Positions 24,454-32,438 of a stretch of 64,000 nucleotides of DNA are shown here, piece after piece. Under the pieces are notes generated by a model. It saw nothing but the letters and a program-made list of their open reading frames with translations. It was not told the DNA's origin and searched no databases. The DNA comes from Arthrobacter_B citreus. GTDB lineage: Bacteria > Actinomycetota > Actinomycetes > Actinomycetales > Micrococcaceae. Position numbers and translations under genes: made by a program. Within the stretch, counting starts at the first letter, position 1; each line of letters opens with the position of its first letter. Location of the stretch: assembly GCF_042429235.1 (NCBI RefSeq), contig NZ_JBHMBA010000002.1; one strand, written 5' to 3'.

Positions 24454-26790
24454 TTAGGAGAGAGATTCGGCGGTTGACCAGGGGGTGCGCAGGGCGCGCT
24501 CCCCAAGCACCCGCCGCTTGCCGACGATGCTCACCTCGGCCGTTACGCCGGCGTCGGCGGCCGACGGGCCGGCGATGAGCCGCAGCGGTCCGGGATCAAC
24601 TCCCAGTGTGCCGTCTTCGCCCGTAACCGCCAGCCGGCCGGCATCCACTTGGAAGTGCACCGTCAATGATTGACCGGCTGCGACCGGGACCCGGGCGAAT
24701 CCGATGAGCTGCACCCGCGGGCGGACCACCGGGGCCGTGGGGAACGCGGCGTACAACTGGACCACCTCAACCGTGTCGCCGCCGTCATTGCGTATGGTCA
24801 CGGCCGCGTCCAGCGAACCTCCCGTGCTGAGGCTTGCTGCGGCTGTGATTCCTTCATAGACGACCGCGCCACGAGTGAGCCCGAATCCAAACGGGTACAG
24901 GGGCGTGTTATCCAGTGCCGTGATTCCGGGATTTGAGAGTCCAAGCGCCGGCTGCAGGTACGTCGTTGAGGCGGAAGGGTGGCGGGGGATCTGCACCGGC
25001 AGGCGCCCGGTTGCTCCTACCCGGCCGGAGAGCACCCCCGCCACCGCAGCGGCACCGTCCGCGCCGGGGAAAAACGCCTGGATGATGCCGCGCGCCTTCT
25101 CATAGGCCCCGAGGGCATACGGGCGGCCGGACAGTATGACCAGAATGGTCGGCACTCCCGTTTCAAGGACCGCGCTGACGAGCGCGTCCTGCCCGCCCGG
25201 CAGCCGAAGGTCCTCAGCGTCGCACCCTTCGCCTGACGTGCCGTCACCAAACAACCCTGCAATGTCACCAACGGCCACGACGGCCACATCGCTGCCGCGG
25301 GCGAGCGCGGCAGCATCAGCCACTCGTTCGGTTCCGCCGGAGGTAATCCCGGCACCTGCTTCGAAGCGCACCCGCTCCGCCCCAAATTCGTCACGGATCG
25401 CCGACAGGAGTGTCGGAATCCTGATGCCCGGGTCATGCCCGGGGTACTTGGAAAGCACATGGTTGGGGAATGCGTAGCATCCGATGAGGCTGCGGAACTG
25501 ATCCGCCGCCGGCCCCAGAACCGCGATCGTTCCGGAGCCCAGAAGCGCGAGCGCATCCTCATCCCGCAACAGCACCACCGATTCCTCCGCGATACGGGAC
25601 GAAATCTCCCGGTTGCGGCTGCTGTCGAGGTCTACGTCTTCTGCGTTGACCGGCACCACGGGTTCGCCGTCGAGCAGCCCGGCCTCGAACTTGTGGCGGA
25701 GGTGGCGCTGCACGGAGCGGTCGAGTTCGCCCTCAGGGACGATGCCCTCCCGGACCAGGCGCGGCAACTCGTGGTAGGCCGCCGTTTGCGGAAGTTCGAC
25801 ATCGACTCCCGCGTGCAGTGCCAAGCGGCCGGCTTCCGCCGTGTCATGGGCGACGTGGTGCATCGCAGAGAGGAACGGCACCGCCCAGTAGTCGGCCACG
25901 ACGGTGCCTTCGAATCCCCACCGTTCGCGCAGCAGTGTCGTCAGCAGATAACGGCTCGAGGTGCACGGCACACCATCTATATCCGTATAAGAGGTCATGA
26001 CGCTGCGGGCGCGTCCCTGTCTAAGCGCGGCCTCGAACGGCGGCAGCACGGTGTCCGCGAACTCGCGCGCACCCATGCTGACGGGGCCGTGGTTGCGGGC
26101 GCCGCGCGAGGCCGCGTAGCCGGCGAAGTGCTTCAGCGTCGCTATAATTCCCTCGCTTTCCAGTCCCGCCACGTAGGCGGCACCGAGCTGTGAAACGACG
26201 TAGGGGTCTTCCCCGAAGGTCTCCTCCACGCGGCCCCAGCGGTAGTCCTTGACCACATCCACTACGGGGGCGAGTCCCTGGTGGATGCCCAGGGACCGCA
26301 TGTCGGAGCCTATCGCTTCCGCCATTGCGCGGATCAGGTCCTCGTCGAAGGTTGCCGCCCAGGCCAGGGGTGTGGGGAACGCTGTGGCACCGTAGGCGGC
26401 AAGACCGGTGAGGCACTCCTCATGGGCAATGGCCGGGATGCCGAGCCGGTTGGACGCGGCAACACGCTCCTGCAACTCGCGCAGGCGCCGCACCCCCTCG
26501 GCAACGGTGACCGGTTCCGTGCCGAAGACCCGGGTGAGCTGCCCGAGCCCGTTACCGATTGGATCGACGGCGGAGCCGGGGCCGTGCTCCAGTTTGGGAG
26601 CGAAGTCGCCTGCGGCGTCAGTGAGCCAAAGGGACCCGAGTTGGGCCGCTTTCTCTTCGAGGGTCAGTTCGGCGGTTAACAGACGGGCACGTTCGGCGGG
26701 AGGCAGTGACTGATCCCGCCACCTCCCTTCGGGACTGTCACCCTGGACGGTTGGGGATTGAACCGTTGGGGTTGGGTTCTCGCTCAGCAT
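24454..26790 (-). CDS. GH3 beta-glycosidase (beta-glucosidase/beta-xylosidase type)
   Basis: This is a 778-residue cytoplasmic enzyme that releases terminal beta-linked sugars. The N-terminal TIM barrel contains GEDPYVVSQLGAAY, KHFAGYAA and the catalytic nucleophile Asp300 in TVVADYWAV. The alpha/beta sandwich follows from about residue 390 (IAVLGPAAD, VVAVGDIAG, GEGCDAEDLRLPGGQ). A fibronectin-III-like domain closes the protein. No signal peptide is present. ATG 26790 overlaps the permease stop by one base (TGATG), so it is the last gene of the importer operon. The family cannot be split into glucosidase, xylosidase or arabinosidase by eye. Imported oligosaccharides are the likely substrate. 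Confidence 0.9.
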   Translation of the reverse strand: MLSENPTPTVQSPTVQGDSPEGRWRDQSLPPAERARLLTAELTLEEKAAQLGSLWLTDAAGDFAPKLEHGPGSAVDPIGNGLGQLTRVFGTEPVTVAEGVRRLRELQERVAASNRLGIPAIAHEECLTGLAAYGATAFPTPLAWAATFDEDLIRAMAEAIGSDMRSLGIHQGLAPVVDVVKDYRWGRVEETFGEDPYVVSQLGAAYVAGLESEGIIATLKHFAGYAASRGARNHGPVSMGAREFADTVLPPFEAALRQGRARSVMTSYTDIDGVPCTSSRYLLTTLLRERWGFEGTVVADYWAVPFLSAMHHVAHDTAEAGRLALHAGVDVELPQTAAYHELPRLVREGIVPEGELDRSVQRHLRHKFEAGLLDGEPVVPVNAEDVDLDSSRNREISSRIAEESVVLLRDEDALALLGSGTIAVLGPAADQFRSLIGCYAFPNHVLSKYPGHDPGIRIPTLLSAIRDEFGAERVRFEAGAGITSGGTERVADAAALARGSDVAVVAVGDIAGLFGDGTSGEGCDAEDLRLPGGQDALVSAVLETGVPTILVILSGRPYALGAYEKARGIIQAFFPGADGAAAVAGVLSGRVGATGRLPVQIPRHPSASTTYLQPALGLSNPGITALDNTPLYPFGFGLTRGAVVYEGITAAASLSTGGSLDAAVTIRNDGGDTVEVVQLYAAFPTAPVVRPRVQLIGFARVPVAAGQSLTVHFQVDAGRLAVTGEDGTLGVDPGPLRLIAGPSAADAGVTAEVSIVGKRRVLGERALRTPWSTAESLS

Positions 26791-27695
26791 CAGCCCTTGA
26801 ACGCTCCATCCATGATCCCGGAGACCATGCGGCGGCCCACAAAGAAGAACACGATCAGCAACGGCAGGGTTGCCAGGAATGAACCGCCCATGGCCAGGGC
26901 CACGTCGATGGTACGGTTTGCCTGCAGCTGCTTGAGCGCGATCTGCACGGTGAACAGTTCCGGGGACTTCAGGACGATGAACGGCCACATAAAGTCGTTC
27001 CACACGCTGGTGAACGTAATCAGTCCAAGAACGAATGCTGCGGGACGCACGACCGGGAACGCGATCCCCCAAAACATCTGCCATGAATTGGCACCGTCAA
27101 GGGTTGCCGCCTGGATGAGTTCGTCACTGACCGTGGTGGACATGTGCTGGCGCATCCAGAAGATGCCGAATGCGCTGGCAAGTCCGGGCACGATGATGGC
27201 CTGCAGCGTATCGACCCATCCCAGCTGGGAAATGATCAGGTACTGCGGGATCACGCTGAGCTGGGCAGGGACGGTCATCGTCAGGATCACGATAAGGAAC
27301 AGGGTGTTTCGACCGGGGAACTGCAGTTTGGCGAAGGCGAATCCGGCCATCGCGCACATGATCGAGGACACGACTGCGACTGTGAGCGAGACGAACACGC
27401 TGTTCATCAGGGCGGCGAAGAACGGGACGGTGTCAAACACCTTCGCGGTGACTTCAAAGAACTGGGTGCCCGGATACAGCCGCGGCGGGAGCGAGGTAAC
27501 GGCCGACGCCCCTGCGGACGCAATGACGAACATGTAATACAGCGGGAACACCGACACGGCGACGGCGATGCCGAGAAAGATGTACGCGGACCGGCTGACA
27601 CTGCCGCCCCTGCCGCGCCGCTTGGGGGTGCGGGCCGGCTTCGTCTTCGGTGCCGGCAGCACCTGCGGGATGGCCTGATCGATCGCATCCGACAT
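26790..27695 (-). CDS. sugar ABC transporter permease (MalG-like, CUT1)
   Basis: This is the inner-membrane subunit of an oligosaccharide importer. The 301-residue protein has a basic N-terminal tail, six hydrophobic helices and the EAA loop ELIQAATLDGANSWQMFWG, which docks the ATPase. It ends with GRRMVSGIMDGAFKG, typical for MalG-type subunits. Start and stop both overlap neighbours by one base in TGATG, so binding protein, permeases and GH3 form one tightly coupled unit. No ATPase gene is in the locus. Actinobacterial importers of this type usually share a common MsiK-like ATPase encoded elsewhere. Confidence 0.93.
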   Translation of the reverse strand: MSDAIDQAIPQVLPAPKTKPARTPKRRGRGGSVSRSAYIFLGIAVAVSVFPLYYMFVIASAGASAVTSLPPRLYPGTQFFEVTAKVFDTVPFFAALMNSVFVSLTVAVVSSIMCAMAGFAFAKLQFPGRNTLFLIVILTMTVPAQLSVIPQYLIISQLGWVDTLQAIIVPGLASAFGIFWMRQHMSTTVSDELIQAATLDGANSWQMFWGIAFPVVRPAAFVLGLITFTSVWNDFMWPFIVLKSPELFTVQIALKQLQANRTIDVALAMGGSFLATLPLLIVFFFVGRRMVSGIMDGAFKG

Positions 27696-28651
27696 CAGTT
27701 CGCCTTTCTCGTACGGGTGGACAGGTAGAAGTTGAGAAGGGACACGAGAACCACGATCACGAACAGGACGACGCCGATCGCGGAGCCGTAGCCGAACTGG
27801 AATTGGCCGAACCCCTGTTCATAGAGGAAGAGAGCCAGCGTCTGGCACTGCCGCCCGGCGCCGCAGGTGAGGCCCGATTCAGGCGACACCAGCAGCGGTT
27901 CCGTGAAGATCTGCAGACCACCGATGGTGGACATGATGACGGTGAAGATGATGACGGGGCGCAGTGCGGGAATTGTCAGATGACGGAACTGCTGCCAGCT
28001 CGATGCTCCGTCGACGGAGGCTGCCTCGAACATTTCCCGGGGCAGCGACTGCAGCCCGGCAAGGTAGAGCAAGGTGTTGTATCCAAACCAGCGCCACATG
28101 ACCATCGCCGAAATGAGGATCCAGGATCCATAGTTCGTGGCCAGGAAGTTCACGGAGGGCAGCCCGAACACCCCCAGCAGCCAGTTGATGAACCCGAAGT
28201 TCTTATCGAAGATCTGGGCAAAGACAATCGCGGTGGCCGCAACGGAGGTGATGTAGGGAACCAGGAGCGCCATGCGGAAGAAATTTGCCCAGCGCAACCG
28301 CGCGTGGTTCAGCAGGTGGGCAAGGAAGAGCGCCAGAAGCAGCTGCGGGATCGTCGAGATCAGGAAGATCCCGAACGTGTTAAGCAGCGCATTCCAAAAC
28401 CGCCCGTCGGCGAACAGCCGTTCGAAGTTCCCGAAACCGATGAAGGTTTGTTCTCCGATGGGATTCCACTCGAACATCGAGACGTAGAAGGTGAAGAGAA
28501 GGGGAAAAAGTCCGAAGATCAGGAAGATGATGAAAAAAGGAGCTACGTAAGCGTAGGGCGCGATCCGCTCGGCGAGCGAGTGTTGGATTCGCGGTTTCCG
28601 GACCGGGGTTTTGCGCTTGGCGCGCGAAGGGGTGGCTGTCGCCGTTGACAC
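27695..28651 (-). CDS. sugar ABC transporter permease (MalF-like, CUT1)
   Basis: This is the partner permease, 318 residues with a basic N-terminus and six hydrophobic helices. The EAA loop lies in REMFEAASVDGASSWQQFRH. A periplasm-side loop near residue 260 contains two Cys residues (LTCGAGRQCQT), which could form a disulfide. GTG 28651 follows GGAGG at a good distance. It is 69 bases after the binding-protein stop, with a strong hairpin between. Confidence 0.93.
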   Translation of the reverse strand: MSTATATPSRAKRKTPVRKPRIQHSLAERIAPYAYVAPFFIIFLIFGLFPLLFTFYVSMFEWNPIGEQTFIGFGNFERLFADGRFWNALLNTFGIFLISTIPQLLLALFLAHLLNHARLRWANFFRMALLVPYITSVAATAIVFAQIFDKNFGFINWLLGVFGLPSVNFLATNYGSWILISAMVMWRWFGYNTLLYLAGLQSLPREMFEAASVDGASSWQQFRHLTIPALRPVIIFTVIMSTIGGLQIFTEPLLVSPESGLTCGAGRQCQTLALFLYEQGFGQFQFGYGSAIGVVLFVIVVLVSLLNFYLSTRTRKAN

Positions 28652-28671
28652 AGGAATACCTCCGTCGAGAG

Positions 28672-28703
28672 GTGGCCCCGGCGCGTTTCCGCGCCGGGGC
28701 CAC
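28672..28703 (-). terminator. intercistronic hairpin between binding protein and permease
   Basis: A perfect 14-bp stem GTGGCCCCGGCGCG closes a TTTC loop immediately after the binding-protein gene. Such hairpins commonly protect the upstream message or partly terminate it, so that the binding protein is made in excess over the permeases. No T tract follows. Confidence 0.75.
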
Positions 28704-28720
28704 TCGGTTGGATGGGACGA

Positions 28721-29995
28721 TCAGCCGCCGATGGCCTGTTTGGCCGAGTCGAGGGCGGTTTCCCAAGCCTCACCCGAGGGGACATTGCCAGACTCCACCT
28801 CGATGAGGGTGTTGAGGAGGGCCGCGTTGATCGGACTTGTGTCAGGGCCGTTGTAGAACGAGGGGAACTTCTGGACCGAGGTCGCCATGACCTCGCCAAT
28901 CTTTGAGTCTCCAAAGAACGGGTCGGTGTAGTCCAGGACCACCTGGCTTTCGACGGCGGATGTCGCTGCCGGGAAGGTGCCGGACTTCACGAAGTGATCC
29001 TCCTGGCCCTCTGCCGAGAGCATCGTCTTGATGTACTGCCATGCGGCCTCGGGGTTCTCGGCGCGTGCCGGAATAGCAATGACGCTGCCGCCCCAGTTGC
29101 CGCCGACACCCGGAACGCTGGCGATGCGCCAGTCCCCCGCGGTGTCGGGAGCATCGGTCTTGATCCCCGAGAGGATCCAGGACGGCGCGACGGTTACGGC
29201 AAAGGCACCGTTCGCGCGGCCCGGGGCCCAGCCCGAGGACCATGCGGCGATACCTGCGCTGATGCCGGCCTCGTGGGTGTCGAGGGCCACTTGGAACGCG
29301 TCCTTCACCTGTGGGTTGGTGTCGTAGACAAGTTCGCCCTCCGGCGAGTAGTACTTTTCGCTGACCTGGTTAACGGTTGAAAAGAAGACGCTGGTCTCGA
29401 TGTTGTCGACGAAGGGCTTACCGGTGGCCGCCGTGTACTTCTCACCCATGGCGATGAAGGCGGGCCAGTCATTCCACGCGGCGGCAACCTCGTCGGGCTC
29501 GGACGGCAGGCCGGCAGCCTCGAAGAGGTCGGCGCGGTAGGCGAAGCCCAGCCCGCCGACGTCGGTCGGGATGCCGATAACGGATCCGTCCTCAGCGGTG
29601 GCCGCGTCCGCCGCCCACTCCAGGTAGTCCGTGGCGATATCGTCCCCGCCCAAGGTGCGCAGGTCCAGGAAGTTGGAGCTGTTCTCGACGAACTTCGGCA
29701 GGTCATCATTCTGGATCATGATGAGGTCCGGCACTTTACCGCCGGCCAGGGCTGCGGTGAGGGCGGTGGCGGTTTCCGTTGTGCTGCCAACCTCGGTGAG
29801 CTTGATTTTCGCGTCCGGCACCTTCTTGAGGTACTCAGCAACGTTGTCCTTCGCATTGACCCCCGTGAAGGACCAGAAGGAGGCCTCCGCGTTGGGGTCA
29901 TCCGATGTGCTGCCACCGCTGTTGGAACCACATCCGCTTAGGGCCAGGGTCAGTGCTGCTGCTGTGGCTGCTATCGCCGTCAGGCTTCTTTTCAC
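28721..29995 (-). CDS. carbohydrate ABC transporter substrate-binding lipoprotein
   Basis: This extracellular, membrane-anchored receptor delivers oligosaccharides to the two permeases. The 424-residue product begins with a signal peptide ending in the lipobox LALSGC, followed by a Gly/Ser linker. The body has features of family 1 sugar-binding proteins: DLIMIQNDDL, GIPTDVGGLGFAYRADLF, APGRANGAFAVTVAPSW, and aromatic residues likely to stack on sugars. GTG 29995 is chosen because GAGGAATT precedes it and it gives a full signal peptide. It is the first gene of the importer-GH3 operon, divergent from lacI. The ligand cannot be read from the sequence. Confidence 0.92.
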   Translation of the reverse strand: MKRSLTAIAATAAALTLALSGCGSNSGGSTSDDPNAEASFWSFTGVNAKDNVAEYLKKVPDAKIKLTEVGSTTETATALTAALAGGKVPDLIMIQNDDLPKFVENSSNFLDLRTLGGDDIATDYLEWAADAATAEDGSVIGIPTDVGGLGFAYRADLFEAAGLPSEPDEVAAAWNDWPAFIAMGEKYTAATGKPFVDNIETSVFFSTVNQVSEKYYSPEGELVYDTNPQVKDAFQVALDTHEAGISAGIAAWSSGWAPGRANGAFAVTVAPSWILSGIKTDAPDTAGDWRIASVPGVGGNWGGSVIAIPARAENPEAAWQYIKTMLSAEGQEDHFVKSGTFPAATSAVESQVVLDYTDPFFGDSKIGEVMATSVQKFPSFYNGPDTSPINAALLNTLIEVESGNVPSGEAWETALDSAKQAIGG

Positions 29996-30053
29996 GACAA
30001 TTCCTCTTCTTTGGGGACTCGCATGCGATCTCGGAGCGTTCGACTCCGGCTGA

Positions 30054-30065
30054 GAGAACGATCTC
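30054..30065. promoter_or_regulatory. candidate LacI operator O1 (importer promoter)
   Basis: GAGAACGATCTC differs at one position from the perfect palindrome GAGATCGATCTC found at 36698. It begins 8 bases beyond the -10 element of the importer promoter, so it would cover the transcription start. Confidence 0.65.
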
Positions 30066-30072
30066 TGCGCAT

Positions 30073-30101
30073 AACGTAACCTGCGTGGTGGTGGCACGCA
30101 A
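30073..30101 (-). promoter_or_regulatory. predicted promoter of the importer operon
   Basis: Reading the minus strand, TTGCGT (30101-30096) and TACGTT (30078-30073) are separated by 17 bases. They lie about 78 bases upstream of the binding-protein start. The operator follows directly downstream. Confidence 0.55.
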
Positions 30102-30131
30102 GAGCCAATTTGCGATACTTGCCCCGGATAA

Positions 30132-30143
30132 GATATCGATCTC
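30132..30143. promoter_or_regulatory. candidate LacI operator O2 (lacI promoter)
   Basis: GATATCGATCTC has one mismatch to the 12-bp palindrome. It overlaps a possible -10 element of the rightward lacI promoter (TTGCGA at 30110, TATCGA at 30134, 18-base spacer), which suggests autoregulation. O1 and O2 centres are 78 bases apart. Confidence 0.55.
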
Positions 30144-30286
30144 ACACTCAGCCTGTGACAAGAAAGGTTTCGAAGTGCGTGCGGCCGTAACGTCCAGCCC
30201 CACTTCCCGTGGCAACCTAGAGATCGAAGTCCAGGGTCGCACGGTCAGCCGTTTCGATCCGTCCGTTTACCAAGAAAGAATGCACA

Positions 30287-31288
30287 ATGACACGACCCAC
30301 GTTGGTGGATGTTGCCCGGCTTGCAGGGGTTTCCCGAGCCACGGCAGCGCGGGTAATGGCGGGCGAGACGCAAGTCGACCCCAGGATGGCTGCCGCCGTC
30401 CGGCACGCCGCCAAGGAGCTGGGCTACGAGGCGAACAGTGCCGCCCGGGTGCTGCGCGGCGGACGGTCGGGGTCAATTGCGCTGATCCTTGCCTTCAATG
30501 AGCTGGACAGCCTGAGGGGAACGTTCTTCACCTCGGTCCTCAAGGGCGCCGCCAAGGGCCTCTACGCCGGCGAGATTCAACCCGTGCTTTTGCCGGCGGA
30601 CAACGACGACGGCGACCGCATTCCAAGGTTCCTGCGCTCGGGAGCAGTGGACGGGGCAATCGTCATCCTGCAGCACGAGATCACCCACCTCGCGCGGGCC
30701 CTCGCCGACTCCCCCGTACCGATCGCGTGGGTGGGCCGGCCCCGCGTCGACCTCCCACCGGACGCCATTGTGGTCGACTCTGACAATTACGGCGGCGGCA
30801 GGCTTGCGGCGCGGGCACTGGTCGAGGCCGGCCGGCGGCGGCTGGGCATTATCGCGGGCCCGCGCGACATGGAGCCCGCCCGCGACCGTGTCAGGGGATG
30901 GCGTGACGAGCTCACCGAGCTCGGCATTGACCGGACCCCCATCGTGCACGGTGATTTCACGCTGGTCAGTGGTTCCGCCGCCATGGCGCGCCTCCTCCAG
31001 CGGCACCCGGACCTCGACGGCGTCTTCGCATCCTCCGACCTGATGGCCAGCGGCGCGATCCAGGTCCTCCAGGCGGCCGGCCACGAGATCCCGACCGACG
31101 TCGCCGTTGTTGGATTCGACGACGTCGTCATCGCAGCCACAATGAATCCAACGCTGACGACCGTGCGCCAGCCGCTGGAGGACATGGGCCGCGTCGCCGC
31201 GGAGACCATCCTCGCCGTCGTTAAAGGAGGCACGGTCAATCGCCAGCCCATCCTCGAGACCGTCCTCGTCCAGCGGGAGTCCGCGTGA
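30287..31288 (+). CDS. LacI-family transcriptional repressor of the glycan locus
   Basis: The 333-residue regulator has a LacI helix-turn-helix at the N-terminus (TLVDVARLAGVSRATAARVMAG, here split by residue 22) with the hinge region AANSAARVLR-like at about residues 45-55. A periplasmic-binding-like effector domain follows (AVDGAIVILQHE, VVDSDNYGGG, VFASSDLMASG, VAVVGFDDV). A sugar released from the imported glycan is the probable inducer. Two 12-bp palindromes lie in the upstream divergent region and one lies at 36698, giving a likely regulon of four transcription units. The oxidoreductase start overlaps the stop by GTGA. Confidence 0.9.
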   Translation: MTRPTLVDVARLAGVSRATAARVMAGETQVDPRMAAAVRHAAKELGYEANSAARVLRGGRSGSIALILAFNELDSLRGTFFTSVLKGAAKGLYAGEIQPVLLPADNDDGDRIPRFLRSGAVDGAIVILQHEITHLARALADSPVPIAWVGRPRVDLPPDAIVVDSDNYGGGRLAARALVEAGRRRLGIIAGPRDMEPARDRVRGWRDELTELGIDRTPIVHGDFTLVSGSAAMARLLQRHPDLDGVFASSDLMASGAIQVLQAAGHEIPTDVAVVGFDDVVIAATMNPTLTTVRQPLEDMGRVAAETILAVVKGGTVNRQPILETVLVQRESA

Positions 31289-32418
31289 CGACACCCGCCG
31301 CCGGCATCCCGGCAACCCGCCCGCTGACGTCCCCCGTAAGGATCGTTCAGGTCGGTGCCGGCGCCATGGGCCGGGCGTGGATCCGAAACCTGCGGGACTC
31401 CCCCGATGTCGATCTGGTCGGCCTCGTCGACCTGGATGTCGGACTCGCACGGCGCGCCGCCGAGGATGAAGGAGTTTTGCCCCTTGCTGTCGGAGCATCC
31501 GTTGCGGACGTCGCCTCACGGTCAGGCGCCGACGCGGTCGTCAATGTGACCGTCCCCGGCGCCCACCTGCCGGTGAGCTCCGAAGCGTTGTTCGCAGGCC
31601 TGCCGGTGCTGTGCGAGAAGCCCATCGCGCCGACCGTCGCTGAGGCGCTCCTTCTCGCCGCGGCCGCGGAGGCTTCCGGACGCCTCCTGATGACCAGCCA
31701 GTCACGGCGCTACTATCCCTCGATCACCGCGTTCCGTGAACAAATCGCCGGCCTTGGGCAGTTGGGAACGGCGTCAGTCGAATTTGCGAAGGCACCCCGT
31801 TTCGGTGGTTTCCGCGACGAGATGTCACACGTGCTCCTCCTCGACATGGCGATCCACGCTTTTGACGCTGCCCGCTATGTCCTGGACCGCGACCCTGTTG
31901 CTGTGTACTGCGAGGAATACAACCCGGGCTGGAGTTGGTATGCGGACGGCGCAGCTGCGGCCGCCATCTTCGAGTTCGCCGGCGGAGTGCGTTTGACCTA
32001 CAGCGGAAGCTGGTGTGCTGACGGATTGGAAACCTCCTGGAACGGTGTCTGGCGCGTCAACGGCGCCGGAGGGACTGCACGGTGGGACGGCGAGGCCCCC
32101 CCGGAATGGCAAGCCCGGGAATCCGGCGAAGTGCTGCGGGCGCACCCTGCGCCGGCACAGCAGGAAATCGCGGGATCACTGGCCGAATTCATCGGCGCCC
32201 TCCGCACCGGCCACACTCCGTCAGGGGAGGTCCACTCCAACGTCCTGAGCCTGGCGATGGTGGAGGCAGCTGTGCTTTCCTCAACCCGCGGCACGCGGGT
32301 ACTCATCCACGATGTTCTCGAGGACGGCTATTCGACGGCGGTCGCAGCGGCGCGCGACGAGCGGGTCCGTGCGGCACTCACCTCCTGGGGCACGGTCCAC
32401 GAGGGCCTCGCCCGCTGA
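31285..32418 (+). CDS. Gfo/Idh/MocA-family oxidoreductase
   Basis: This is a 377-residue NAD(P)-dependent sugar or sugar-acid dehydrogenase of unknown substrate. The nucleotide-binding loop is VGAGAMGRAW. The family motif CEKPIAPT carries the conserved Lys, and HVLLLDMAIHAFDAARY contains the Asp and His expected in the active site. The GTG start overlaps the lacI stop by 4 bases and is preceded by GGGAG. GH95 follows 20 bases later. Within the locus it may oxidise a released monosaccharide such as galactose, fucose or arabinose. That is inference from position only. Confidence 0.88.
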   Translation: MTTPAAGIPATRPLTSPVRIVQVGAGAMGRAWIRNLRDSPDVDLVGLVDLDVGLARRAAEDEGVLPLAVGASVADVASRSGADAVVNVTVPGAHLPVSSEALFAGLPVLCEKPIAPTVAEALLLAAAAEASGRLLMTSQSRRYYPSITAFREQIAGLGQLGTASVEFAKAPRFGGFRDEMSHVLLLDMAIHAFDAARYVLDRDPVAVYCEEYNPGWSWYADGAAAAAIFEFAGGVRLTYSGSWCADGLETSWNGVWRVNGAGGTARWDGEAPPEWQARESGEVLRAHPAPAQQEIAGSLAEFIGALRTGHTPSGEVHSNVLSLAMVEAAVLSSTRGTRVLIHDVLEDGYSTAVAAARDERVRAALTSWGTVHEGLAR

Positions 32419-32438
32419 TCAAAGAAGCGGAGCACACC

